Notes: generated by a model from the sequence alone, not told the origin. A stretch of DNA of 19,898 nucleotides from Planctomycetota bacterium (GCA_016793305.1 JAEUHU010000119.1:1-19898), one strand, 5' to 3'; shown: positions 1 to 7,776, counted from the first letter of the stretch. Made by a program: numbers and translations.

Positions 1-807
1 TCCGGTCTTGGTCAGGTCCTGCGATCCGGTCGACTTCGCCAACCCGAAGTCCGTCAACCGCGCACGTCCGTCGATCCCGAGCAGGATGTTCGAAGGCTTG
101 ACATCGCGGTGGAGGATGCCGTGCTCGTGGGAGTAGGCGAGTGCCTCGGCAATCTGGCGCACGAGGTCGACTGCGTTGTGGATCCAGATGCGAACGCTGG
201 CCTCGGAGGCGTCCTCGCGGCCCTTGCTCGTCTCCTGGAGAACGGTCGTCCACGCTCGACGCACGAGATCGTGAGGCGTCGCCAGCTCGCCCTTTCGCCA
301 CGCCATGCTCTGCTCGATCAGCTGGTCGAGCCCAAGCCCCTCCACGAACTCCATGGCGTAGAAGAACTGTTGCCCTTCCGAGCCCGACTCGAACAGCTGA
401 ACGATGTTGGGGTGGGCGAGTGCGCCAACCGCCTGGGCCTCACGACGGAATCGCTCCAGGTAGGTCCCCGTCGAGACTGCGGGTAGCGGCAGGGTCTTGA
501 GAGCGACCCGCCGGCCGAGGACCTCCTGGACGGCTTCGTGGACGACGCCCATGCCACCCTGCGCAATCACGCGCAACAGGCGATACTGGCCCAATCGACG
601 CGCAGGATCTCCTGGGGCCTGCCCAGGTCCTGCAGATGCCGCGAAGGTGTCGTGTGCACCGCTCGCCAGATCGGACTCCGCTCGCGCGGCCGCGTCGCCC
701 GCAGGTGTCGATGGCGTCCCACCTGCCAAGGGGTCGAGTGGACCTGGCTCACTGCGCGAGTCCTTGCCCGAAGGCGGACCTTCCCAGCGGGGGTCGGGTT
801 GGGACAT
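1..807 (-). CDS. Hanks-type serine/threonine protein kinase, N-terminal part (C-terminus beyond the left edge)
   Basis: This gene encodes a protein kinase that transfers ATP phosphate to Ser/Thr of unknown targets. Translation from the ATG at 807 gives 269 residues still open at position 1. Residues 1-72 are a Pro/Gly/Ala-rich, probably disordered leader. The kinase domain then begins: glycine loop AQGGMGVV (82-89), VALK with catalytic Lys104, alpha-C Glu123, HPNIVQL, hinge region AMEFVEG (151-157), HRDVKPSN (233-240) and DFG (253-255). All catalytic residues seen are intact, so it should be active. About 35 residues rich in charged and Trp residues (170-207) sit between the hinge and the helix before HRD, longer than in typical PknB-type kinases. 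A GGAG lies 9 nt before the ATG. The gene follows fliI on the same strand after about 100 bp. The activation segment, any membrane segment and the sensor domain lie outside the window. Family assignment is certain; the role is unknown. Confidence 0.95.
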   Translation of the reverse strand, partial: MSQPDPRWEGPPSGKDSRSEPGPLDPLAGGTPSTPAGDAAARAESDLASGAHDTFAASAGPGQAPGDPARRLGQYRLLRVIAQGGMGVVHEAVQEVLGRRVALKTLPLPAVSTGTYLERFRREAQAVGALAHPNIVQLFESGSEGQQFFYAMEFVEGLGLDQLIEQSMAWRKGELATPHDLVRRAWTTVLQETSKGREDASEASVRIWIHNAVDLVRQIAEALAYSHEHGILHRDVKPSNILLGIDGRARLTDFGLAKSTGSQDLTKTG

Positions 808-828
808 GGCGCAATTCTCCAAGGTTCA

Positions 829-877
829 TTGGACCGCCTCGTCCAACGGCACGGAACGATCCTCGGTCCAGCCGAGG
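829..877 (-). terminator. Two tandem small stem-loops between fliI and the kinase gene
   Basis: Two perfect 6-bp hairpins lie in the fliI-kinase gap: CCTCGG/CCGAGG at 861-877 (5-nt loop) and TTGGAC/GTCCAA at 829-846 (6-nt loop). Neither is followed by a U-run on the minus strand, so they are not classical intrinsic terminators. They could weaken read-through from fliI into the kinase gene or stabilise the operon's 3' end. Only the inverted repeats are directly seen. Confidence 0.25.
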
Positions 878-908
878 GTGTCAACACGGCGGTCCTGCTC
901 TCACCGAC

Positions 909-2222
909 TCACGCGCCGGCGATCTGCTGCAGCGCCTTCTGCGTGTCCGCCGCCGCGCGCGAATCCGTGCCGTGGTACAGCAACCCCTCGATCGCCGCGA
1001 TCTTCGCCAGCGCCTGGTCGAGCAGCGGATCGGCGCCCTTCCGGTACGCCCCCACCGCGACCAGGTCCCGGTTCTCCTCGTAGTGCGCCAGCAGCTCACG
1101 CAGCTTGCGCGCGCGCTTCTGGTGCTCGGGGGTACTCACCTTCGGCATCAGACGGCTGATCGACGCCAGCACGTCGATCGCCGGGAACCGGCCGCGCTCG
1201 GCGATGCGGCGGTTCAACACGATGTGGCCGTCGAGGTAGCCGCGCAGCGCGTCGGCGACCGGTTCGTTCATGTCGTCGCCGTCGACGAGCACCGTGAACA
1301 GGCCCGTGATCGTGCCGGTGCCGTCGGAGCCGAGCCGTTCGACGAGGCGCGGCAACGACGCGAACAGCGACGGCGGGTAGCCGCGCAGCGTCGGTGGTTC
1401 GCCGGCGGCGAGGCCGACCTCGCGCACCGCCATCGCGTAGCGCGTCACCGAGTCCATCATGAACAGCACGTCGGCGCCCTGCGCGCGGAACGCTTCGGCG
1501 ATCGTCACCGCGGTCAACGGCGCCTTGAGGCGCAGCATCGGCGCTGCGTCGGACGTGCAGGCGATCACCACGCTCTTCTGCAGGCCTTCCTTGCCGAGCG
1601 CTTCGGTGACGAACTCGCCGACCTCGCGGCCGCGTTCGCCGATCAGCGCGATCACGTTCACCTGGCCGGCCTTGCTGCGGGCGATGGCGCCCATCAGAGT
1701 CGACTTGCCGACGCCCGAACCGGCGAAGATGCCGATGCGCTGGCCCTTGCCGAGCGTCAGCATGCCGTCGATCGCGGCGACCCCGGTCTCGACCGGCTGG
1801 TGGATCGGGGCGCGCGACAGCGGCGACGGCGCATCGCCGGTCAGCGGGCGCAGAGCACCCTGGATCGGCGGCCCACCGTCGAGCGGCCGGCCGAGCGCGT
1901 CGACGACGCGGCCGAGCAGACCGGCACCGACCGGCACCGCCAAGGGGCGATGGTCGTTGTGCACCTTGTCCCACGGCGCCACCCGGTGCGCGTCGCCGAG
2001 CGCCATCACCACCGCGTCGTCGCCGTCGAACCCGACCACTTCGGCGGGCAGCGGCAGCTTGCCGCCGTCGGCGTCGATCGTGCAAGTGTCGCCGATCGCC
2101 GCGGCGAGCCCGGTGACGTGGACCGCGATGCCGCGGATCGCGCGGACGCGGCCCTCGGCGCGCGGCCGGTTGAGCGTGCGCGCGGCGGCGACGGCGCGGG
2201 CGAGCGACGCCGGCAGGGTCAC
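909..2222 (-). CDS. fliI: Flagellar type III export ATPase FliI
   Basis: FliI is the hexameric F1-like ATPase at the cytoplasmic face of the flagellar export gate. It helps unload chaperone-substrate complexes and is held by FliH. The 437 residues match the family's usual 435-455. Residues 1-95 form the N-terminal beta-barrel. The P-loop AGSGVGKST lies at 167-175, GERGREV near 195-201, and the Walker B stretch VLFMMDSVTRYA near 252-263. The GYPPSLF segment typical of flagellar/type III ATPases follows, and a helical C-terminal domain ends the protein. The start is GTG, overlapping the fliH stop by 4 bp (GTGA) with GAGG 7 nt upstream, so translation is coupled to fliH. The usual next gene, fliJ, is not in the window; a Ser/Thr kinase follows instead. 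Assignment is secure. Confidence 0.97.
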   Translation of the reverse strand: MTLPASLARAVAAARTLNRPRAEGRVRAIRGIAVHVTGLAAAIGDTCTIDADGGKLPLPAEVVGFDGDDAVVMALGDAHRVAPWDKVHNDHRPLAVPVGAGLLGRVVDALGRPLDGGPPIQGALRPLTGDAPSPLSRAPIHQPVETGVAAIDGMLTLGKGQRIGIFAGSGVGKSTLMGAIARSKAGQVNVIALIGERGREVGEFVTEALGKEGLQKSVVIACTSDAAPMLRLKAPLTAVTIAEAFRAQGADVLFMMDSVTRYAMAVREVGLAAGEPPTLRGYPPSLFASLPRLVERLGSDGTGTITGLFTVLVDGDDMNEPVADALRGYLDGHIVLNRRIAERGRFPAIDVLASISRLMPKVSTPEHQKRARKLRELLAHYEENRDLVAVGAYRKGADPLLDQALAKIAAIEGLLYHGTDSRAAADTQKALQQIAGA

Positions 2223-2812
2223 GAACCGGCCTCGCGACGAACCTCGGCGCTGATCCGTTCGAGCACCTCGCTCGGGTCGTAGAGCAGGCGGCCGGCCCCG
2301 GTCTCGGCGCGCACCCCGCCGCGCGGCACCGACTTGTCGGCGACGAAGCGGGCGGCGCCGACCTCGTCCTGCAGATCGCTCATGCCGGCGAGCTGCTGCT
2401 GCACGCCTTCGAGGTCGAGCGGGTGCAGCCGGACCACCAGGTCGGCCTTGCTGCTGCCGTGCACGCAGTCGCGCAGGCAGCGCACCACCGTCGGCGTCGG
2501 GTCGACGAGCCCCCGTTCGAGGGCGGAGCCGACGATCTCGCGGGCGAGGCAGAGGCCGAGTTCGACGGCGATGCCCGCCACCTCGTCGAGCCGCTGGCCG
2601 ACCTGCTGCGGCACCGCGTCGACGGTGCGCGCCATGAGCCGCGCCAGCTCGAGCACGGCCTTGGTGGCCTGCAGGCGCTGCGCTTCGCGCTCCTTGAGGT
2701 CGAGCAGGCGCGCCGCCGGCCCGGCCTCGGGAACCCCGCCGCTGGTGCGCCGCGCGTGCAGGCGGATGCCCACCAGCGGGGCCGTGAACGGAACCGTGGT
2801 CGTGCTGGTCAT
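2219..2812 (-). CDS. fliH: Flagellar assembly protein FliH, export ATPase stator
   Basis: FliH is the dimeric stator/negative regulator that ties FliI to the C-ring and export gate. The 197-residue protein has an N-terminal variable region, a helical segment rich in Gln, Glu, Arg and Leu (about 35-100) and the C-terminal FliH/V-ATPase-E-like domain. That domain shows LVVRLHPLDL (125-134) and DKSVPRGGVRAETGAG (159-174), matching the family's conserved 'D.s..rGg...et..G.ida' stretch. The sequence family is weakly conserved, but position directly between fliG and fliI settles the call. The start lies 4 bp after the fliG stop and the 3' end overlaps fliI by 4 bp. It is shorter than enteric FliH (about 235 residues), mainly at the N-terminus. 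Confidence 0.92.
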   Translation of the reverse strand: MTSTTTVPFTAPLVGIRLHARRTSGGVPEAGPAARLLDLKEREAQRLQATKAVLELARLMARTVDAVPQQVGQRLDEVAGIAVELGLCLAREIVGSALERGLVDPTPTVVRCLRDCVHGSSKADLVVRLHPLDLEGVQQQLAGMSDLQDEVGAARFVADKSVPRGGVRAETGAGRLLYDPSEVLERISAEVRREAGS

Positions 2813-2816
2813 GGCG

Positions 2817-3833
2817 TCACACCATCTGCTCGGCGGCGCCGCCGGCCTTGATCTCGCCCTTGTCCATCAGGTCGCGGATCATCTTCAGGATCTCGTTCTG
2901 CGCGGTCAGCACCTCGGCGAGCGGCGTCGGTCCGAGGTTGTCGCGTTCTTCGCGCACCATGTCGGACGCACGCTTGCTGAGGTTGCCGAGGATCGCCTGC
3001 TCGACCGGCGGGATCGCCGCCTTCAGCGAGACGGCGAGCTGCCGGCTGTCGACGGCGGCCAGGATCTTCTGCATCGACTTCTTGTCGAGCTTCTGGATGT
3101 CGTCGAAGGTGAACATCTCCTCGCGGATCGCCCCGGCGATGCCGGCGTCGGCCTGTTCGATTTTCTCGAGCACGGCCTTCTCGCCGCCACCGAGGTTGTT
3201 GAGCAGCGACGCCGCGGCCTTGACCCAGGCCTTCGGCTCGCTGCGCAGCGTGGTGAGGCCGAGGTCCTTGACCTTCTTGCGCATCACCTCGAGCACGCGT
3301 TGCACGACGTCGGCCGGCGTGCGATCGAGCGTCGCGACGCGGTGCACGAGGTCGGCGCGCAGCTCCTCTTCGAGGAACTTCAGGACCTCGCCGCCCTTCT
3401 TGCGGTCGAGGTGGGCGATGAACACGGCCGAGATCTGCGGGTGCTCCTCGGTCAGCAGGTTGGCGAGGTCCTCGGCGGTCAGTTGTTCGAACATCGCGAA
3501 CGGACGCTTGGCGAGGATGTCGCTGTTGGCCCGCCGCGCCACGTCGCCGCTGCGCTGCTCGCCGAACGCCTTGGACAGCACGTTGCGCATCAGGCCGCCG
3601 ACGTCGCCGAGCGCCATGCCACCCTGGCGCATGCGTTCGACGGTCTTGCCGTAGACGGAGCGGATCGTCTCGCGGTCGATCGCCATCTCTTGCAGCTCCT
3701 GCATCGCGCGCGTCACCTTGTCGACGCCGTCGTCGGTGAACTGACGGATGACCTTCGCGGCCAGCTCCTGGTCGATGGACAGGAGCAGCATCGCGATGAT
3801 CTTGTCGATCGACAGGTTCTTCAGGTCCGCCAT
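2817..3833 (-). CDS. fliG: Flagellar motor switch protein FliG
   Basis: FliG forms the rotor ring on the MS ring; its C-terminal domain faces the stators and generates torque, and it mediates switching with FliM/FliN. The 338 residues show the full three-domain layout: an N-terminal FliF-binding domain (1-100), the middle domain with the EHPQ motif (130-133), the second FliM-contact motif MFTF (240-243), and the C-terminal torque helix. In that helix R288, E295 and E296 align with E. coli R281, D288 and D289, so the charged torque surface is kept. This argues for a working rotary motor rather than a decayed operon. The gene lies 17 bp after fliF and 4 bp before fliH, and a GGGGAG sits upstream of the ATG. 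Assignment is secure. Confidence 0.98.
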   Translation of the reverse strand: MADLKNLSIDKIIAMLLLSIDQELAAKVIRQFTDDGVDKVTRAMQELQEMAIDRETIRSVYGKTVERMRQGGMALGDVGGLMRNVLSKAFGEQRSGDVARRANSDILAKRPFAMFEQLTAEDLANLLTEEHPQISAVFIAHLDRKKGGEVLKFLEEELRADLVHRVATLDRTPADVVQRVLEVMRKKVKDLGLTTLRSEPKAWVKAAASLLNNLGGGEKAVLEKIEQADAGIAGAIREEMFTFDDIQKLDKKSMQKILAAVDSRQLAVSLKAAIPPVEQAILGNLSKRASDMVREERDNLGPTPLAEVLTAQNEILKMIRDLMDKGEIKAGGAAEQMV

Positions 3834-3850
3834 GGCTCAGGGTCTCCCCG

Positions 3851-5341
3851 TCAGGCCTTCTGCTCCGTGAGCCAGTTCTCCAGCAGCTTCGCGAGCGACG
3901 CCGGATCGTTGGCGATCGAACGCTCGATCTCGCGGCGCATGCGCTTCTGGAGTTCTTCGGGGGTCAGGTTCTTCTCGTCGACCTCCTCCTTGACCGCGGG
4001 GCCGCTCGCCGAGGCCGCACCGGCCGCGACGCTGGACGAGCCGCGCTTGAACAGGCCGCGCAGGAACATCACGACCACGAACACGCCGAGGATCTGGCCG
4101 ATGGTCGGCCCCCAGCGCAGCGCCACCTCGCCGAAGCCCGGCCCGCCGCTGAGCTCCGGCCCCATGTCGATCGGTGCGAACTCGCCGACCAGCGTGCTGA
4201 ACGACTCCGGCTTGTCGCGGGCCGGATCCCAGCCGGCGATCGACTTGACCGTGTTGACCAGGTCCTCGGGCTTGAAGTCGGAGGTGACGAGCGACTTGTC
4301 GTAGATCAGCGCGACCGTGACGCGCTTGATGTCGGGCATCGACTTGCCGACCCGCCGCTCGCCGATCTCGGTGACGAACTCGCGGTCCTTGGTCTCGTTC
4401 TTGCTCGTCTTGGCGCTCGCCTCGGCCGTCGCGGCCGGCGTGTTGGTCTCGTCCTTCTTGACCTTCTCGCTGCGCACGATCGCCTCGCTCGGCAGCACCT
4501 TCTCGCTGCGCACCTCCCACGCCGAGTCGAGCTCGACGGTGATCGCGACGTTGGTCTTGCCCGGCCACAGCTGGTCGAGGCGCGCCTGCGCCAGGTTGGT
4601 GCGCTCCTCGCTCAGGTCTCGCTGCATCTTCAGGAACTCCGACGTGCCGCCGCCGCCTTCGCGGTCGGGGTCGTAGCGGAAGCGCTGGTTGCCGGCCGAA
4701 CTGACGACCTCGATGTTCTGCTGCGGCACGCCGAGCTGCGAACTGGCCAGCGACGACGCGGCGCGGGCCAGCGAGTCGAACGGCACGCCGTTCTTCAGCT
4801 TCAGCACGATGGTGGCGCTCGGCTTGTTCTCGTCGTCGCGGTCGCGGAACGCGGCCTGGCGGCGCGGCTTGGTCGCTGTGACCGTCGCCTGCATCACGCC
4901 GTCGAGCTGCTGGATCGCCGAGACGACGCTCTGGCGCGACGCGGCGTCGAGCTTCCACTGCTTGGTCTCGGCGTCCTCGATCAGGCTGAGGCCGCCGCCG
5001 ACCGACGGCGACACGGCGCCGCGCAGCCCCTTCTCGAGAATCGCCTGGTTGGCGAGGCCGAGCTGGCCGCGTTCGACCATCAAGGACATGCCGGTCGAGT
5101 CGGGCACGTAGGCGACACCGGCACTGGCCAGCGCCTGCTTCGCTTCGGCGAGCTCGCTGCCGGAGCCCGGCAGGGCCGTGAACACGGTCTCGTAGCTCGG
5201 CCGTCCGGCGAACCAGACGATGCCGCCGAGGCCGGCGACCGTGGCGAGCAGCACCGCGGAGACGACGAGCTTCTGGCCGGCGTCGAGCCGGGCCCAGATG
5301 CCCTTCATCTGCTTGAACAAGTCGTCGAGGAAGTTCCGCAT
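3851..5341 (-). CDS. fliF: Flagellar MS-ring protein FliF
   Basis: FliF forms the membrane-embedded MS ring, the base on which the rod, the C-ring and the export gate assemble. The 496-residue protein has a first membrane helix at about 24-44 and ring-building modules with the typical AKQAL and LMVERGQLGLANQAILEKGL-type stretch. A long periplasmic region rich in Lys, Glu and Thr (about 300-350) follows, then a second membrane helix at about 411-429. The cytoplasmic tail ends in IANDPASLAKLLENWL, the classic FliG-binding helix. Enteric FliF is about 550 residues; here the second periplasmic part is shorter. It starts at ATG 5341, 4 bp after the fliE stop, with only a weak ribosome site, so coupling to fliE is likely. 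Assignment is secure. Confidence 0.97.
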   Translation of the reverse strand: MRNFLDDLFKQMKGIWARLDAGQKLVVSAVLLATVAGLGGIVWFAGRPSYETVFTALPGSGSELAEAKQALASAGVAYVPDSTGMSLMVERGQLGLANQAILEKGLRGAVSPSVGGGLSLIEDAETKQWKLDAASRQSVVSAIQQLDGVMQATVTATKPRRQAAFRDRDDENKPSATIVLKLKNGVPFDSLARAASSLASSQLGVPQQNIEVVSSAGNQRFRYDPDREGGGGTSEFLKMQRDLSEERTNLAQARLDQLWPGKTNVAITVELDSAWEVRSEKVLPSEAIVRSEKVKKDETNTPAATAEASAKTSKNETKDREFVTEIGERRVGKSMPDIKRVTVALIYDKSLVTSDFKPEDLVNTVKSIAGWDPARDKPESFSTLVGEFAPIDMGPELSGGPGFGEVALRWGPTIGQILGVFVVVMFLRGLFKRGSSSVAAGAASASGPAVKEEVDEKNLTPEELQKRMRREIERSIANDPASLAKLLENWLTEQKA

Positions 5342-5345
5342 GGGA

Positions 5346-5735
5346 TCACATCACCGAGCGGGACAGCTTGTCCCACGCGTCCACCAGCTTGTTGCGGACC
5401 TCGAGCAGCAGGCTGAACGCCATGTCGCTCTTGTTGGCCGCGATCATCACGTCGTGCAGCTCGGCTCCTTCGCCGAGCATCATCGAGCGCACCTTGTCCT
5501 GCGTGTCCTTCTGCAGCGACTGCACCTGGCCGACGGCCCCTTCGAGCAGGCCCGCGAAGCCACCGCGCAGCTCGCCGGTGTCGGAGCTCCGGCTCGGCGC
5601 GAGTTCGCCGCCCACCTTCGGCGGGTCGATCATGTTCGGGCCGCGCTCGGCCATCACACGCATGATCTCCTTCTGGAAGTTCGCGACGTCGAAGCCGCCG
5701 ATCGAACCGAGGGAGCCGAGGTCGAATCCGGTCAT
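5346..5735 (-). CDS. fliE: Flagellar hook-basal body protein FliE
   Basis: FliE is the small adaptor between the MS ring and the proximal rod and one of the first exported subunits. The 129 residues have a Gly/Pro-rich N-terminal half. The conserved C-terminal half (about 90-129) holds ELHDVMIAANKSDMAFSLL followed by EVRNKLVDAWDKLSRSVM, the helical region by which FliE polymerises. It is slightly longer than enteric FliE (104 residues) owing to the N-terminal part. The start lies 12 bp after the flgC stop with a GAGGA upstream, and the gene ends 4 bp before fliF. The flgB-flgC-fliE-fliF order is conserved in many phyla, which supports the call. Confidence 0.95.
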   Translation of the reverse strand: MTGFDLGSLGSIGGFDVANFQKEIMRVMAERGPNMIDPPKVGGELAPSRSSDTGELRGGFAGLLEGAVGQVQSLQKDTQDKVRSMMLGEGAELHDVMIAANKSDMAFSLLLEVRNKLVDAWDKLSRSVM

Positions 5736-5747
5736 GGCTCAGCGTCC

Positions 5748-6215
5748 TCAGCGACTCATGTTGGTGATGGTGTTCTGCAACATGCCGCGGTAGCTCCGCA
5801 GCGCTTGCAGGTTGGCGTCGAAGCTGCGCTCGATGACCTGCATGTCGACCAGCTCCTGGAACAGGTCGACGTTGCTGCCGAGCACCTGGCCGCTCGCGTC
5901 CGCGTCGGGGTGGCCGGGCTGGTAGAACACCGGGAACGGCGTCTGGTCCTCGACCACCTGGGCGATCTGCACACCGGCCGCGACGCCGCCGACCTGGCCG
6001 GCCGGGCCGCCGCGGCCGCCGGGGCCGCTCTGCTGCTCGAGCAGCAGTTCCTCGAACACCAGCTGCTTCCGCCGGTACGGCTCCTTCTGCGCGTTGCCGG
6101 TGCGGTGCATGTTGGCCAGGTTGCTGGCCACCATCTCCGAACGCTGCAGCTCGGCGCGCATGCCGGCACCGGCGATGTCGAAGCCGCGGAACACTCCCTG
6201 CATCGGATCGGTCAT
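5748..6215 (-). CDS. flgC: Flagellar proximal rod protein FlgC
   Basis: FlgC is a component of the proximal rod that crosses the periplasm. From ATG 6215 the protein has 155 residues. The N-terminus carries the rod/hook signature SNLANMHRTG followed by EPYRRKQLVFEELL. The C-terminus NVDLFQELVDMQVIERSF and a final coiled-coil helix match the usual 'N.v.e...mi.a.r.yqaN' region. A Gly-rich stretch (GPGGRGGPAG) lies in the middle. I prefer ATG 6215 because AGGTGA stands 5 nt before it; a GTG at 6224 overlapping the flgB stop (GTGA) would add three residues and has no ribosome site. Assignment is firm; only the start is open. Confidence 0.93.
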   Translation of the reverse strand: MTDPMQGVFRGFDIAGAGMRAELQRSEMVASNLANMHRTGNAQKEPYRRKQLVFEELLLEQQSGPGGRGGPAGQVGGVAAGVQIAQVVEDQTPFPVFYQPGHPDADASGQVLGSNVDLFQELVDMQVIERSFDANLQALRSYRGMLQNTITNMSR

Positions 6216-6220
6216 CGGGA

Positions 6221-6595
6221 TCACCTGCCGAAGATGGCCTTGTTGACGGTCTGGAAGTAGCTGCCGACGCGTCGGGTCATCACGTCGTGCAGCAGCGAGG
6301 TCTTGCCGAGGATCGCGAGCTCCTCCATCAGCACGACGTTGTTCTGCCCCGGCGGCCCGGACTCGTCGCGTTCGGTCACCGGTTGCACGGTGTTCGGGTC
6401 GCGACCGTCGGCCTGCGCCTTCTCGAGCAGGTCCTCGAAGCGCACCACGTAGCGCTTGAAGCCGTCGACGTTCTGGTTGGCGATGTTGTGCAGCGACGCC
6501 TTCGAGCGTGCGTTCAGCACGTCGAGGATCTGCTGGGAGAATGCGGTGTCGCGATCGACGTCGATCATGGGTTCGCCTGCCTGCCCTTCAGCCAT
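6221..6595 (-). CDS. flgB: Flagellar proximal rod protein FlgB (first gene of the flagellar operon)
   Basis: FlgB forms part of the proximal rod. The protein has 124 residues from ATG 6595. It shows the N-terminal helix QQILDVLNARSKASLHNIAN, then NVDGFKRYVVRFEDLL, where most FlgB proteins have a Thr-Pro-Gly-Tyr turn; here the TPGY residues are not kept. The C-terminal MTRRVGSYFQTVNKAIFGR is a typical FlgB ending. An in-frame ATG at 6568 would give 115 residues and begin closer to the conserved region; neither start has a strong ribosome site. The gene opens the flgBC-fliEFGHI operon and is divergent from egtD. Assignment rests on the C-terminal match and on position before flgC. Confidence 0.92.
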   Translation of the reverse strand: MAEGQAGEPMIDVDRDTAFSQQILDVLNARSKASLHNIANQNVDGFKRYVVRFEDLLEKAQADGRDPNTVQPVTERDESGPPGQNNVVLMEELAILGKTSLLHDVMTRRVGSYFQTVNKAIFGR

Positions 6596-6630
6596 CGACG
6601 CGAAGCGGTGTCCGCCTTGAGACCGACGGT

Positions 6631-6647
6631 TGCCGTCCGCGCACCAA
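6631..6647 (-). promoter_or_regulatory. Possible sigma-54-like promoter for the flagellar operon
   Basis: On the minus strand TTGGTGCGCGGACGGCA has GG and GC exactly 12 nt apart, the -24/-12 spacing of sigma-54 promoters. It would place +1 near 6620, 25 nt before the flgB ATG. The -12 half (CGGC instead of TTGC) and the CA of TGGCAC do not match, so this is weak. Sigma-54 control of rod/MS-ring genes is common in other bacteria. No sigma-28-type promoter was seen in the gap. Confidence 0.2.
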
Positions 6648-6728
6648 GGCCGGCCGGGGCTGTCGACCTCGTGACCGTCGCGGGATCCGACATGGTTCTT
6701 TTCCCGGGTCGAAGGGGGGCGACCTCCC

Positions 6729-6734
6729 TATGCT
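6729..6734 (+). promoter_or_regulatory. -10-like box TATGCT directly before egtD
   Basis: TATGCT ends 8 nt before the GTG at 6743, so transcription would begin at or within 2 nt of the start codon (leaderless). There is no Shine-Dalgarno between the box and the GTG. A clear -35 is not visible. The same arrangement is seen before scpA and the SGNH gene. Confidence 0.35.
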
Positions 6735-6742
6735 CCCCCGCC

Positions 6743-7771
6743 GTGCAACCGGCCCATCACACGACCTCGGACTCGCCCGAGGTCGACTCCCGCGCACGCC
6801 GTCCGGCGTTCGTGCAGCTCGCCCTGCCAGATCCCGAACGGCTCCGCACCTCGATCCTCGCCGGCCTCGAGGCCGAACCGGCCCACACCGCACCGAGCCT
6901 GTTCTACGACGAACTCGGCTCGCACCTGTTCTCGGCGATCACCGCACTCGACGAGTACTACCCGACCCGCACCGAGCAGGAACTGCTGGCCCGCCACCTG
7001 CCGGCGATCGCCGCGGCGGCCCCGGTGCAGGGCGCCACGCTGGTCGACCTCGGGGCCGGCGACTGCAAGAAGGCCGCGGCACTGTTCGCCGCGGTGCGCC
7101 CGCAGCACTACGTCGCGGTCGACGTGTCGGTCGTGTTCCTGCGCGACGCGCTGCAACGCCTGCAGCTGCAGCATCCACGCCTGCCGATGACCGGTGTCGG
7201 CACCGACTTCTCGAGCCGGCTCGAACTGCCCCCCTCGGTGCCGCACGGGCGCCGGCTGTTCTTCTATCCCGGCAGCTCGATCGGCAACTTCACGCCGGAG
7301 GCCGCGGTCGCGTTCCTGGGCAGCGTGCGCACGCACATGCGCGACGGCTCCGTGCTGTGGATCGGCGTCGACCTGCAGAAGCCGGCCAGTGTGCTCGAGC
7401 GCGCCTACGACGACGAACTCGGGGTGACCGCGGCCTTCGACCGCAACCTGCTGCGCCACCTGAACAAGCTGGTCGGCACCGACTTCGTGCTCGCCGACTG
7501 GCGGCACCTGGCCCGCTACGACGCCGGCCACGGCCGCATCGAGATGCACCTCGAAGCCGTGCGCGACGTGCAGGTACGCTGGCCCGGCGGCGGCCGACAC
7601 TTCGCGAAGGGCGCCCGCATCCACACCGAGAACTCCTACAAGCACACGCTGCCCGGCTTCACCGCGCTGCTGGCCCGGGCGGGCCTGCGCACCGTGGGCA
7701 GCTGGACCGACCCCCGCGACTGGTTCGCGTTCTTCGTCGCGGTTCCGGACGGCGGCTCGCAGGCCGGCTGA
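6743..7771 (+). CDS. egtD: EgtD-like L-histidine N-alpha-methyltransferase
   Basis: EgtD uses three S-adenosylmethionines to turn histidine into hercynine, the first step of ergothioneine synthesis, in the cytoplasm. From GTG 6743 the protein has 342 residues (mycobacterial EgtD has 321). Seen motifs are LFYDELGSHLFSAIT, EYYPTRTE (71-78), the SAM-binding loop DLGAGD (102-107), GSSIGNFTPE with N182, RAYDDELGVTAAFDRN with Y222, RIEMHL with M268, and TENS with E296 and S298. These line up with the histidine- and SAM-contacting N166, Y206, M252, E282 and S284 of mycobacterial EgtD, with identical spacing for the first three. No egtB or other ergothioneine gene is nearby. An in-frame ATG at 6692 would add 17 unconserved residues; GTG is preferred for its promoter spacing and the conserved start. 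Family is sure; substrate is inferred from residues. Confidence 0.9.
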   Translation: MQPAHHTTSDSPEVDSRARRPAFVQLALPDPERLRTSILAGLEAEPAHTAPSLFYDELGSHLFSAITALDEYYPTRTEQELLARHLPAIAAAAPVQGATLVDLGAGDCKKAAALFAAVRPQHYVAVDVSVVFLRDALQRLQLQHPRLPMTGVGTDFSSRLELPPSVPHGRRLFFYPGSSIGNFTPEAAVAFLGSVRTHMRDGSVLWIGVDLQKPASVLERAYDDELGVTAAFDRNLLRHLNKLVGTDFVLADWRHLARYDAGHGRIEMHLEAVRDVQVRWPGGGRHFAKGARIHTENSYKHTLPGFTALLARAGLRTVGSWTDPRDWFAFFVAVPDGGSQAG

Positions 7772-7776
7772 GCCTG

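Noticed and set aside
2334..4304. A 656-codon plus-strand open frame over fliG and fliH
   Set aside because: Antisense to conserved flagellar genes, His/Val/Leu-rich shadow composition and no domain.
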